Below, one piece after another: positions 51,890-62,275 of a DNA stretch of 64,000 nucleotides. The translations under genes and the position numbers were made by a program. Source of the stretch: Sanguibacter gelidistatuariae (GTDB lineage Bacteria > Actinomycetota > Actinomycetes > Actinomycetales > Cellulomonadaceae); the NCBI RefSeq assembly GCF_900096585.1, contig NZ_FMYH01000004.1, positions 124,001 through 188,000 on the forward strand. Direction: 5' to 3'. The notes beneath the pieces were generated by a model that made no database searches, was not told where the DNA came from, and worked only from the letters and a program-made list of their open reading frames with translations. Within the stretch, counting starts at the first letter, position 1; each line of letters starts with the position of its first letter.

Positions 51890-53113
51890 TCAGTCTGGGG
51901 CGTCGGCGATGAGGGCCTCGACAGGCATGAGTGCCGATCCGAGCGCGACTGTGTCCCCGCCGAACGTCGAGGTGAACAGCTCGAACTGAGCGCCCAGACG
52001 GGTGAGCGCGTTCGCCCGGATAGCGGTCTCGATCTGCAGCGCGCACGTCTCCATGAGGCGCAGGCCCACCCACCCGCCGACGACGATCCGCTGCGGGTTC
52101 GTGAGGTTGACCATGCCGCCGAGCGACGCACCGAGTGTGTCGATCACGTCGTCGAGCACCGTGCGTGCGGCCGGTTCCCCGGCGTGGGCGGCGTCGATGA
52201 GGGCGCCGAGCGCGCCCCAGCCTGTCCCGTCGAAGGTGCCGCCGAGCTCGCGCCAAGCCTCGAGGATCGCGTCCGCGCCGACGTACGCCTCGATACAGCC
52301 GAGGTTGCCGCAGCGGCACGGGCGCCCGCCGCGGACGATCTTCGTGTGGCCCCACTCGCCGGCGCTGCCCGAGGCCCCGACAGCGAGCTTGCCGTCGGCG
52401 ACGACCCCGAGGCCCGAGCCGCGCCCGAGCAGGACGACGAGCGCGTGCTTGACGCCGCGGGCCGCCCCGAACCACAGCTCGGCCTTGGCCTGGGTCTTGG
52501 CGCCGTTCTCGGCGTAGACGGGCACGTCGGTGCGGATGAGGTCCTCGATGGGGACGGCGGGCCAGCCCAGGCTCTGCGCGTACAGCGTCTGGCGGCCGTC
52601 CGGCGCCGTCTCGACGAGGCCGGGCAGCCCGAGGCCGATCCCGAGCAGCCGCTCCGATGCCTCGGGGTTGCGGGCGCGCAGGGCGTCGACGGCCTCGCCC
52701 AGCTCGAGCGCGATCCGCTTCGGGGTCTCGGGCGCCCCGCCGCCGCGGAACTCGCGGTCGACGCGGCGCATGGAGAGGTCGAACAGCTCGACGGCGACGC
52801 CCCGCTCACCGATGTCCGCGCCGATCGCGTACGCGCTGTCGGGGCAGGGGGCGATAAGCGTGATGGGGCGTCCGCCGCGCGACGAGATCGAGCCTGTCTC
52901 GTGGACGAGACCGTCGCCGATGAGCTCGGCGACGAGGTTCGTCGCCGACGCTGCGGACAGGTCGCACTCCTTGGCGATCGTCGCCCGGGTGGTCTCCTGG
53001 GACAGAATGATCTGTTTGAGCACGGCGGCCCGGTTCCGCTGGCGCAGCGAGGTGACTGTGGAGGCCTTCGGGACGGCCAGCACAGGCCTGCTCGCGGGTC
53101 CGTCGTCGCTCAT
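51890..53113 (-). CDS. ROK-family transcriptional regulator
   Basis: 407 residues from ATG 53113; TATCGT lies nine bases upstream. The N-terminal winged HTH is 'VTSLRQRNRAAVLKQIILSQETTRATIAKECDLSAASATNLVAELIGDGLV'. The ROK sugar-kinase-like domain includes 'AIGADIGERGVAVELFDLS', 'GIGLGLPGLVE' and the zinc motif 'CRCGNLGCIEAYVG'. 'LGRGSGLGVVADGKL' binds ligand. It is the last gene of the minus-strand sugar block, 88 bp after GH5, and probably represses or activates it in response to an imported sugar. Confidence 0.92.
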   Translation of the reverse strand: MSDDGPASRPVLAVPKASTVTSLRQRNRAAVLKQIILSQETTRATIAKECDLSAASATNLVAELIGDGLVHETGSISSRGGRPITLIAPCPDSAYAIGADIGERGVAVELFDLSMRRVDREFRGGGAPETPKRIALELGEAVDALRARNPEASERLLGIGLGLPGLVETAPDGRQTLYAQSLGWPAVPIEDLIRTDVPVYAENGAKTQAKAELWFGAARGVKHALVVLLGRGSGLGVVADGKLAVGASGSAGEWGHTKIVRGGRPCRCGNLGCIEAYVGADAILEAWRELGGTFDGTGWGALGALIDAAHAGEPAARTVLDDVIDTLGASLGGMVNLTNPQRIVVGGWVGLRLMETCALQIETAIRANALTRLGAQFELFTSTFGGDTVALGSALMPVEALIADAPD

Positions 53114-53201
53114 GGTGGTCCGACGATACCAGCGGTCCTGCGCACCTCCCGTCGCCCGGCCGATTGTCCCGGCCCGGCGCTCCGCAGTCCCCTCGCCCAC
53201 C

Positions 53202-54668
53202 TCAGGCCTCGAGCACGTCGAGGCCGCGCAGCTGCGCCGTGGCCGTCGCACGGATGACGAGCCTGTCGCCCGCCCAGCGCGTCTCGAACGCGTCGGGCGT
53301 CGAGCTGTCGAGCTGCACCCCGGCCGGTTCGGACTCGAGCGGGTACTCAAGCTCCTGGCCAGCTACGAGCGAGACGGGCATGAGCTCGTCGTGCGCGTAC
53401 AGCTCGCCTGCGGTGTGGTGCCAGATTCCGTTCGACCCGTCGGCCGGGGTCTGGATGGTGAAGCGGGTGGGGGCTGTCGGGTCGGCCTCGACGTACCCCC
53501 ACGCTGGCAGGTGCAGCGGGGGGCGGCCGAACAGCGCGTTGACGACGAGTGGGTGCGGCGTGCACCTCTCGAGCGCGACGTTGTCGAGGAACGCGTCGAG
53601 GATGCGGTCCGCGACCTCGGGCGGCGGGGTGCCGGCGGGGTCGTTGACAAGCTCCCACCCGTCGGGGCGGACCGCCGAGACTGGGGAGGTGAGGGTGTCG
53701 AGCTTCTTCCACGGCCAGAAGTTCCAGCCGATCCCGTGCTGCTCGTACAGGCGAGTGGCCGTGTAGATCCACTCGGGGGTGTTCTCGCCGCCCTCGCCCA
53801 TGTAGATGGGCAGCTGGAGCCGGTCGCGGACCTCGAGGTACTCGGCGATGCTCGAGTGCTCGGGCGGGCACCAGTACCTGTGGAACTGGAGCACGGAGTT
53901 CGGGTCGATGACCGACGTGAAGATTGACCAGTTGGTCGCCCAGTGCGAGCCCTCGTACATGATGAGGTGGTCGGTGTCGATCTCGCGGATCGCGGCCGTG
54001 AGGTCGACGTAGAGCGCGATGAGCTCGTCGGCGTAGATGTGCTGCCACTCGTTGGGCAGCGGCTCGTTCAGCAGGTCGTAGCCGAGCACCGACGTGCGGT
54101 CCTTGTAGCGACGGGCGATCTCCTGCCACAGTGCGATCGTCTGCGCGCGGAAGCGCTCGTCCATAAAGAGCTCGGGCTTGCCGTGCTCGGAGTCGTCGAT
54201 GTTCGTGCCGGTCTGCCCCCCGGGGGCGCCGTGCAGGTCGAGGAGGATCCACAGGTCGTGCTTCTCGCACCACTCGATCGCGCGGTCGATGTACGCGAAG
54301 CCGTCTTCACGGAACGTGCCGTCGTCGTGGAGCACCCCGCGCGCGTTGATCGGCAGGCGGACGTGGTCGAAGCCAAGCTCGGCGATCCGGGCGATGTCGG
54401 CCTCGGTGACGAACACGTCGCGGAACCGGCGCCAGAACGTCTCGGCGCTCTCGGCGCCGACGAGGTCGCGCACGCGGCCCTCGATCTGGCGCGGGGAGCT
54501 CATGTCGTCGCCGAACTTCCACATGTACCCCTCAGCGAGGAGCCAGTTGCCCAGGCCGACGCCGCGGAGCAGGAGGGGGGTCCCGGAGCCGTCGACGATG
54601 TCCGTCCCGCGGACGTGGACGTAGCCGGAAGAGCGTGAGGGTGTCACGGAGTGGTATCTCTCTCTCAT
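53202..54668 (-). CDS. GH5 glycoside hydrolase (exo-beta-1,3-glucanase-like), apparently cytoplasmic
   Basis: 488 residues from ATG 54668, 11 bases after the MalG-type stop; no signal peptide is visible ('MRERYHSVTPSRSSGYVHV'). The GH5 barrel opens with 'LLLRGVGLGNWLLAEGYMW', resembling fungal exo-1,3-glucanases. The acid/base is Glu202 in 'LLNEPLP' and the nucleophile Glu292 in 'YMGEGGENTPEW'. 'LPINARGVLHDDGTF' and 'LLDLHGAPGGQTGTN' are further family blocks. A C-terminal beta domain (about 395-488) follows. The operon context implies it cleaves an imported beta-glucan oligosaccharide or glucoside. Confidence 0.88.
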   Translation of the reverse strand: MRERYHSVTPSRSSGYVHVRGTDIVDGSGTPLLLRGVGLGNWLLAEGYMWKFGDDMSSPRQIEGRVRDLVGAESAETFWRRFRDVFVTEADIARIAELGFDHVRLPINARGVLHDDGTFREDGFAYIDRAIEWCEKHDLWILLDLHGAPGGQTGTNIDDSEHGKPELFMDERFRAQTIALWQEIARRYKDRTSVLGYDLLNEPLPNEWQHIYADELIALYVDLTAAIREIDTDHLIMYEGSHWATNWSIFTSVIDPNSVLQFHRYWCPPEHSSIAEYLEVRDRLQLPIYMGEGGENTPEWIYTATRLYEQHGIGWNFWPWKKLDTLTSPVSAVRPDGWELVNDPAGTPPPEVADRILDAFLDNVALERCTPHPLVVNALFGRPPLHLPAWGYVEADPTAPTRFTIQTPADGSNGIWHHTAGELYAHDELMPVSLVAGQELEYPLESEPAGVQLDSSTPDAFETRWAGDRLVIRATATAQLRGLDVLEA

Positions 54669-54679
54669 TTTTCGAGGCC

Positions 54680-55567
54680 TCATTTGAGGCCGGACAGGGC
54701 GAAGCCCTGGACAACGAAGCGTTGGAAGGCGACGAACACGACGAGGATCGGCACGACCATGAGCGTGGCTGCGGCCATCTGCAGGGACGGGTTGGAGGCG
54801 ATCTGCTGGTTGAGCAACGAGATCCCGACCGAGAGCGTGTAGTAGCGCTCGTCGTTGGCGATGATGAGCGGCCAGAGGAAGCTGTTCCAGCCCGCGATGA
54901 ACGTGAGCACGACCTGCACAGCGAGGATCGGCTTGGACATGGGCAGGATGATCCTGGCGAACACCCTGGCTTCGCCAGCACCGTCCATGCGTGCGGCCTC
55001 GAGGATCTCGGTCGGGATGGTCGTCATGAACTGGCGGAAGAGAAACACGCTGAAGCCCGTCACGAGGCTCGGCAGCGCGACTCCGACGAGCGTGTTCGTG
55101 AGCTTCATGCCGTTGAGGATGAGGTAGGTCGGGATCATGGTGACCTGGACCGGGATCATCATCGTCACGAGCACGAGGAAGAACAGCGGCTCGCGGCCCC
55201 GGAACGAGAACTTGGCGAACCCGTAGCCGGCCATCGCCATGAACACGAGGCCGACCATCGAGATGGCGACGATGATGAGCGTGTTGACGAGGTAGCGGCC
55301 GAAGTCGAGGTCCTGGAAGAGCTGGACGAAGTACTCGAACGTCGGCTCCTTCGGCAGGATCTGCGGCGGATATGCGACGGACTCGCTGCGTGGCTTGACC
55401 GACGTCGCGACCATCCACAAGAACGGGAAGGCCGTGACGAGGGCGCCGACGCCGAGCACAGCGCCAACGAGCACAGTGAGTCGACGTCCGCGGGGCTTGG
55501 GCGTGCGGACCTGCGGGGTGGTGCGACGACGGGCGGGCGGTGCCGGGGCGAGCTCAGTAGTCGACAT
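54680..55567 (-). CDS. Carbohydrate ABC transporter permease, MalG type (GH5 operon)
   Basis: 295 residues from ATG 55567, inside the last 14 bases of the MalF-type gene. A Pro/Arg-rich cytoplasmic N-terminus (about 1-28) precedes six membrane helices, the first 'LTVLVGAVLGVGALVTAFPFLWMVATSVKP'. The EAA loop is 'LEAARMDGAGEARVFARIILPMSKPILAVQVVLTFI'. It is the second CUT1 subunit; no ATPase gene is adjacent. Extending it upstream is unsupported because that region encodes the preceding permease in another frame. Confidence 0.92.
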   Translation of the reverse strand: MSTTELAPAPPARRRTTPQVRTPKPRGRRLTVLVGAVLGVGALVTAFPFLWMVATSVKPRSESVAYPPQILPKEPTFEYFVQLFQDLDFGRYLVNTLIIVAISMVGLVFMAMAGYGFAKFSFRGREPLFFLVLVTMMIPVQVTMIPTYLILNGMKLTNTLVGVALPSLVTGFSVFLFRQFMTTIPTEILEAARMDGAGEARVFARIILPMSKPILAVQVVLTFIAGWNSFLWPLIIANDERYYTLSVGISLLNQQIASNPSLQMAAATLMVVPILVVFVAFQRFVVQGFALSGLK

Positions 55568-56432
55568 CGGTCCTCCTGGCTCGGAGCTGGACGAGGGTGA
55601 TGATCGCGATGATCGCGAAGAGGACGACCGAACCGGCGCTCGCGTAGCCGAACTTGCTCGCGGAGAAGCCGGTCTGGAACAGGAACAGCGAGATGCTCGT
55701 CGACTCACCGAGCGGACCGCCCTTGGTGAGGACGAACGGCTCGTCGAAGAACTGCAGCCACGCGATGACCGTGGTGATCGTCACGAAGAAGATCGCGAAG
55801 CGCAGCAGCGGGATGGTGATCGAGACCGTCTTGCGCCAGGCCGAGGCGCCGTCGAGCTCGGCGGCCTCGAGGTACTCCTTGGGGACGCCCTGCAGTGCCG
55901 CGAGGAAGATGATGATGTTCAGGCCCGTACCGCGCCACACGGCGACCAGCGCGACGGAGAACTTCACCATCGTCGGGTCGCTCAACCACTGCACGGGTCC
56001 CACGCCGACGAGTGACAGCAGGTAGTTGAACAGCCCGAACTGGGTGTTGTACAGGTAGCCCCAGACGAGGGACACTGCGACGATCGCGGTGATCGCGGGG
56101 ACGAAGTAGAACGACCGCAGGGCTTTGAAGAACCGGCTGCCACTGCGGTTGAGCAGCAGCGCGATGGCGAGCGACAGAATGATGACTGACGGCACGCCGA
56201 ACACGGCGAAGAGGCCGGTGTTCCGCATGGCCTGCCAGAACGCCGCGTCACCGAAGAGCTGGGAGTAGTTGTCGACGCCGACGAAGCTGATCCGGGACCA
56301 GTCGCCGAGGCCGGCGAGGTTCATGTCGGTGAAGCTCACGAAGGTGGCCACGAGGATCGGCAGCACACCGAAGGCGACCAGCAGCAGGGTGGCTGGTGCG
56401 ATGAAGACGTAGGGGGTGATGCGAGGTCTCAT
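55554..56432 (-). CDS. Carbohydrate ABC transporter permease, MalF type (GH5 operon)
   Basis: 292 residues with six membrane helices; the first is 'YVFIAPATLLLVAFGVLPILVATFVSFTD'. 'VGVDNYSQLFGDAAFWQAMRNTGLF' is the usual CUT1 motif. The EAA loop is 'LEAAELDGASAWRKTVSITIPLLRFAIFFVTITTVI'. It pairs with the overlapping MalG-type gene. The binding-protein gene lies 57 bp upstream. Confidence 0.92.
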   Translation of the reverse strand: MRPRITPYVFIAPATLLLVAFGVLPILVATFVSFTDMNLAGLGDWSRISFVGVDNYSQLFGDAAFWQAMRNTGLFAVFGVPSVIILSLAIALLLNRSGSRFFKALRSFYFVPAITAIVAVSLVWGYLYNTQFGLFNYLLSLVGVGPVQWLSDPTMVKFSVALVAVWRGTGLNIIIFLAALQGVPKEYLEAAELDGASAWRKTVSITIPLLRFAIFFVTITTVIAWLQFFDEPFVLTKGGPLGESTSISLFLFQTGFSASKFGYASAGSVVLFAIIAIITLVQLRARRTDVDY

Positions 56433-56489
56433 TGTTCTCCTCCGGACGGACGCGCGGGGCTGGCCCCGCGCGTCCGTGCCAGTCGGTGG

Positions 56490-57734
56490 TCAGCTGACGG
56501 AGGTGTCACCCGTGGCTTGGAACAGGGTGTCCAGGGTCGACGCGCGGTCTGCGCCTGTGAGGACGATCGAGTTGAGCGCGTCGAGCAGTGCCTTTCCGGT
56601 CTCACCGTCCCAGCTCGGCACGAGCGGCAGCAGCCTCGAGTCGGCGAGCTGGGCGGCATAGACGGCGGTGATCGGATCGCTCAGCAGCGTCGGGTCGGCG
56701 AGGGCGGCCTTGCTCGTGGGGAGCTGACCGTCCGCGGCGTACCACGCGAGCTGGGTCTCGGGGGTGGAGAGGAAGTCGAGGAGCTTGAGCGCACCCTCGG
56801 TGTTACCGCTCTTGCCCCACACACTGAGGTTGGAGCCGGCGAGCAGCGACGTGTGGTCGACGGATGCGGGCACGGGAGCGACGGACCACTTCCCCTCCAA
56901 CTCAGGAGCGGCGGCCGAGATCGCGTTCGCGAGGTAGGGGCCGGAGATGACCATCGGTGTGATGCCAGACGTAAAGCCCTGCGTCTGATCGAAGTCGGCG
57001 TTCGTCGGGACGCTGCCGTCCGCGTACAGACCGGCGTAGATGTCGACGGCAGCCTCGAACTCAGGAGTGTCGAAGTTGATCGTCTGGTCGGTGGTCAGGA
57101 TGTCACCGCCGTTGCCCCACGTCATGATGACGGGCAGCGAGCTGTCCCACTGCGGCACGTAATAGCCGTACTGGTCGACACCGCGGTCGCTGAGGACCTT
57201 GGCGTCGGCGCGCAGTTCGTCCCACGTGGTGGGGGGCGCGGTGATGCCGTTCTCCTCGAGGATGTCGGTCCGGTAGAAGAGCACGCGGGTGTCGCTCACC
57301 CACGGGACGCTCACGACCTCGCCGCCGATCGCCGTGGCGTCGCCGGCCACGCCATCGATGAAGCCATCAGCCGCGAGGTTCGGGTAGTCGGCAATCGTGG
57401 TCTCGTCGAGGGGGAGCAGCGCGCCGCTGTCCGCGAAGGTCCGCAGCTTGGAGATGCCGATCTGCAGGACGTCCGGGCCGTTGCCCGACGCGACGGCCGT
57501 GGTGAAGCGCTGATCGATGCTGTCCCAGGGGACGGCCACGGTCTTGACCGCGATGCCGGTGTCCTTGGTGAACGGTGCGACGAGGGTGTCGAAGTTTGCC
57601 GAGCTGTCACCCATGACCCAGACGGTGAGGCTGCTGGCGTCGGCTGGGGTGTCTCCGTTGCTCGAGCACGCGGACAGGGCGAGCATGCTGACGGCCGCCA
57701 GACCGGCGACCCACGGGGTGCGGGATCTCATCAT
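56490..57734 (-). CDS. Extracellular sugar-binding lipoprotein (GH5 operon)
   Basis: 414 residues; GGAAGGAA lies about seven bases before the first of two ATG codons. The signal peptide ends in lipobox 'LALSAC' (Cys near 23). Type 1 solute-binding fold: 'LTVWVMGDSSANFDTLVAPFTKDTGIAVKTVAVPW', 'AVASGNGPDVLQIGISKLRTFADSGALLPLDE', 'PPTTWDELRADAKVL', 'MVISGPYLANAI' and 'LKLLDFLSTPETQLAWYAADGQLPTSKAAL'. It feeds the two downstream permeases. By context the ligand is a beta-glucoside or beta-1,3-gluco-oligosaccharide, which is inference. Confidence 0.92.
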   Translation of the reverse strand: MMRSRTPWVAGLAAVSMLALSACSSNGDTPADASSLTVWVMGDSSANFDTLVAPFTKDTGIAVKTVAVPWDSIDQRFTTAVASGNGPDVLQIGISKLRTFADSGALLPLDETTIADYPNLAADGFIDGVAGDATAIGGEVVSVPWVSDTRVLFYRTDILEENGITAPPTTWDELRADAKVLSDRGVDQYGYYVPQWDSSLPVIMTWGNGGDILTTDQTINFDTPEFEAAVDIYAGLYADGSVPTNADFDQTQGFTSGITPMVISGPYLANAISAAAPELEGKWSVAPVPASVDHTSLLAGSNLSVWGKSGNTEGALKLLDFLSTPETQLAWYAADGQLPTSKAALADPTLLSDPITAVYAAQLADSRLLPLVPSWDGETGKALLDALNSIVLTGADRASTLDTLFQATGDTSVS

Positions 57735-57861
57735 TGAGGTGTTCCTTCCAAGCATCTTCAGGTGTGCGCCAGGCGGGGGGAGCCCAGCGGGGTGTGTATG
57801 GAGCGTCCGGCCTGCACAACAGCGGCAGGGGAGTGTTGATGGATCACAACCCTTTCTCCAA

Positions 57862-57876
57862 GGCTTAGCGTAAGCC
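57862..57876. promoter_or_regulatory. Palindrome upstream of the GH5 operon
   Basis: GGCTTA-GCG-TAAGCC is a perfect 6+6 inverted repeat 128 bases before the binding-protein ATG. It is the only clear operator-like sequence in the 356-bp space 57735-58090 and is a candidate ROK site. The rest of the space shows no ORF I trust. Confidence 0.45.
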
Positions 57877-58021
57877 ATAGCGGATGTGTGTGCAACGGAC
57901 TCAGCACGGGTGGTCACCCAGGGCGCTCGGCCGGAACACGCGCGGGGCGACGAGCTGAAGAGCTCAATGCTCGACCCCGCACACGATCTTCTTGAGACAA
58001 TGGCTTGGTGAAGCTGCCAGC

Positions 58022-58043
58022 ATGGCCTCACGACCGAGGCCAT
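58022..58043 (+). other. Hairpin in the leader of the second ABC-F gene
   Basis: ATGGCCTC and GAGGCCAT pair perfectly around ACGACC, 48 bases before ATG 58091. Antibiotic-resistance ABC-F genes are often attenuated by leader hairpins, but no leader peptide is evident here. Confidence 0.35.
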
Positions 58044-58090
58044 CCCGACGCCCCGACCTGATCTGACACATCCTTCGACGGAAGAAGCAC

Positions 58091-59940
<1,850 letters not shown>

Positions 59941-59941
<1 letters not shown>

Positions 59942-60705
59942 TGGCACGGCGCACGGCGGAGAGCGCCGACGACGCGGGGCACCGTTCCGACCTGCTTCCG
60001 GACGGTCTCCCGGGAGCGGAGACGGACACCCGGAGCGCCGGCGCGCGGGCGCGGTGGCGGGTGCTGGCGATCGTCCTCGCCCTGGTCGTGGGCGCTGGGG
60101 TCCTCATCGGCGGGGTGGTCGCGCTCGTGGTGCGGGTCGGTGTCGGGAGCTCGGCCCAGGACTCCGCGCCGGGGGCCTCGGTCAGCTCGTCGTCCTTGGA
60201 CGGGTCACCGGTCGATCCGGCGGTCGCCGCCGTCGTCGCCGACTTCGAGACCTTCGCCCGCGGGCTCGACGGGGTGAGCGATGCCGATGGCGCCGTCTCC
60301 GTCGACGTGGCCGGTGACTCGGCTGGAGGCGTTCCGCGCGGTGCGGCCGAGGTGCTCCTTGCAGGCGATGGATGGGAGCAGGCAGACGCCCTCGCCGCGG
60401 CGCTGACCGGCTGGACGAGCGCCGCCGAGGCTGAGGGGCGAGTCGTGCTGGACGTGCGACTCACCACGGCGGACGGGTCGGTCGAGCTCTCCCGCGACGG
60501 GTCGGCGAACGCCCCGCGCCTCGCTGTGGTCCATGCCGTGGCCGGCGACGACGAGGTCGACACTTTCTCGATCGGATCGAGCCGGGTCGACCTGATCCTG
60601 GTCCCCGGCGCGGCCCAGGCTCCGGCGTTGGAACGCTGGAGAGCCCTCGTAGCCGAGATCGCACCGACCATGGCCGTGACCGTCCGCAGCGCCGAGACCA
60701 GCTGA
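59941..60705 (+). CDS. Membrane-anchored protein of unknown function
   Basis: 254 residues; its ATG overlaps the ABC-F stop by one base (TGATG), so it is translationally coupled. A charged N-terminus leads to one hydrophobic segment (about 41-68, 'VLAIVLALVVGAGVLIGGVVALVV'). The rest (about 85-254) is a soluble alpha/beta-looking domain facing outward, containing 'DGVSDADGAVSVDVAGDSAGG' and 'VRLTTADGSVELSRDG'. I do not recognise a family. Coupling to the ABC-F gene is the only functional hint. Confidence 0.7.
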
Positions 60706-60725
60706 CCGCACCGGGTCCTTGCTGG

Positions 60726-61490
60726 CTACGCGCGGGGCTTGTCGGTGGGGTCGGTGTGGTCGGTGTGGACGATCGCGGGGGTGATCGTGACGATGCCCGC
60801 GGCGGCGGCGCCAGCCACCGCGACGTCGGGCAGACCGGTCGCTGCGTTGCGGCGAGCCTGCATGCTGGACCGGAAGTAGTGGATCAGCATCGGCACCAGG
60901 GTGAGCGCCACGGCGCCGAGGATGACGACGTCGATGTACTTCTCCGCGTAGGTGCTCACCCAGCTGATCCCGCCCAGCAGATACCCGAGCATGACCAGGC
61001 CCGCGCCCCAGATGGCCGCGCCGATGAGGTTGTACAGGGAGTATCGGCGGTAGTTCATGTGCGCCACCCCAGCCGCGACGGGGGCGAAGGTACGGACCAC
61101 CGCGATGAACCGGGCGATGATCACCGCGGGGCCGCCGAAGCGGTCGAAGAACATGTTCGTCCGCTCGACGTTCTTGATGCTGAACAGCCCGGACTCTTTG
61201 CGCTCGAAGACCTTGGGGCCGAGCCGGTGGCCGATGAGGTATCCGACCTCCCCGCCGAGGAAGGCCGCGACCACGATCGCCAGGCAGACCCAGACGATGT
61301 CGATGCTGATCACCCCGGTGTGGGTGAGCAGTCCGGCGAAGAACAGCAGCGTGTCACCGGGGAGCAGGAAACCTACAAGCAGCCCGGTCTCGGCGAAGAC
61401 GATGAAGCAGATCCCTAGCAGCGCCCACGGTCCGAGCTGGGGAATGATCGTCACCGGGTCGAGCCACGGGATGAGTGAGGCGTGAACCAT
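60726..61490 (-). CDS. DedA-family membrane protein
   Basis: 254 residues with about five hydrophobic segments. Family motifs are 'VFAETGLLVGFLLPGDTLLFFAGLL' (Glu and Asp in membrane context), 'GGEVGYLIGHRLGPKVFER' and 'DRFGGPAVIIARFIAVVRTFAPVAAGVAHMNYRRYSLYNLIGAAIWG' (F-x-R-x-x-R...P-x-x-A-G). DedA proteins act in undecaprenyl-phosphate or phospholipid translocation and membrane-potential homeostasis. The C-terminal tail (about 205-254) is Ala-rich and polar. Confidence 0.92.
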   Translation of the reverse strand: MVHASLIPWLDPVTIIPQLGPWALLGICFIVFAETGLLVGFLLPGDTLLFFAGLLTHTGVISIDIVWVCLAIVVAAFLGGEVGYLIGHRLGPKVFERKESGLFSIKNVERTNMFFDRFGGPAVIIARFIAVVRTFAPVAAGVAHMNYRRYSLYNLIGAAIWGAGLVMLGYLLGGISWVSTYAEKYIDVVILGAVALTLVPMLIHYFRSSMQARRNAATGLPDVAVAGAAAAGIVTITPAIVHTDHTDPTDKPRA

Positions 61491-61672
61491 GTGGTGATTC
61501 CCTGTCTGACGAATGTGATCGGGGAGTTGGGCGGGTAGACACGTCGTCGGGTCCTATTGGTCAACGCGTGGCGGCCGGGAATCGTCCCCGCCGCCACCAA
61601 TTCTTTCTCTGAGCGCCCTGCGCCGCCCGAGGAGCGGGCAGGCCGCAGGCCCCGTCGCCGGCGAGTGCAGAC

Positions 61673-62179
61673 TCACGACAGGTTGTCGAACTGCGCCACG
61701 AGCCTACGCAGGAGATCGGCGATCGCGGGTTCGTCGGCCGGGTCCAGGACCGCCAGGACCTCGTGCTCGACGGCGAGCAGGTCGCTGAACGCGGCGTCCA
61801 CGCGGGTCAGGCCGGTCTCGGTGAGGCGGACGAGCACGCCGCGGCGGTCATCGGGGGACGGCGCACGCACGACGAGGCCGCGCGCCTCGAGCCGGTCGAT
61901 GCGGTTGGTCATGGTTCCCGAGGTCACCATGGTCTGGGTGACCAGTGCCCCGGGGGACAGGACATGAGGTTCACCCGCCCGGCGCAGCGCGGCGAGCACG
62001 TCGAACTCCCACGGCTCGAGCTCGTTGCGCGCGAAGGCACCGCGGCGGGCGTGGTCGAGGTGGTGGTCGAGCCGGCTGACCCGGGACAGGACGGCCAGCG
62101 GGGAGACATCCAGGTCAGGGCGCACCCGAGTCCATGCCGCGATGATGCGGTCGACCTCGTCCTCGTGCCCGGAATGCAT
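61673..62179 (-). CDS. MarR-family transcriptional regulator
   Basis: 168 residues; TAATCT six bases before the ATG suggests a leaderless start. Winged HTH: 'LEPWEFDVLAALRRAGEPHVLSPGALVTQTMVTSGTMTNRIDRLEARGLVVRAPSPDDRRGVLVRLTETGLTRVD' type order, where the beta-wing DDRRG is the MarR hallmark. The palindrome at 62192 directly upstream is its likely operator. It precedes neither exporter gene in operon order; the ABC-2 pair lies upstream on the same strand. Confidence 0.93.
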   Translation of the reverse strand: MHSGHEDEVDRIIAAWTRVRPDLDVSPLAVLSRVSRLDHHLDHARRGAFARNELEPWEFDVLAALRRAGEPHVLSPGALVTQTMVTSGTMTNRIDRLEARGLVVRAPSPDDRRGVLVRLTETGLTRVDAAFSDLLAVEHEVLAVLDPADEPAIADLLRRLVAQFDNLS

Positions 62180-62191
62180 GCCCTCAGATTA

Positions 62192-62203
62192 CTTGACGTC
62201 AAG
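62192..62203. promoter_or_regulatory. MarR-type operator at its own promoter
   Basis: CTTGACGTCAAG is a perfect 12-base palindrome ending four bases upstream of the regulator's -10 (TAATCT on the minus strand). A second TCTTGACGG half-site follows at 62206-62214. Position implies autoregulation. Confidence 0.6.
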
Positions 62204-62233
62204 AGTCTTGACGGACGCAGACCGTTGCAGACG

Positions 62234-62275
62234 ACCCAGCACGCAGTGCGCCCTACCCAGCACGCAGTGCGTCCT
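62234..62275. repeat. Tandem 21-bp duplication straddling the permease stop codon
   Basis: ACCCAGCACGCAGTGCGYCCT occurs twice head to tail (20 of 21 identical). The stop codon of the minus-strand permease is formed at the junction (62253-62255), so one copy is coding and the other just downstream. Confidence 0.85.

Noticed and set aside
54669-55418. Extended N-terminus of the GH5 enzyme across the MalG gene
   Set aside because: The extension lies within the permease coding sequence in another frame and reads as Arg/His/Pro-rich shadow.
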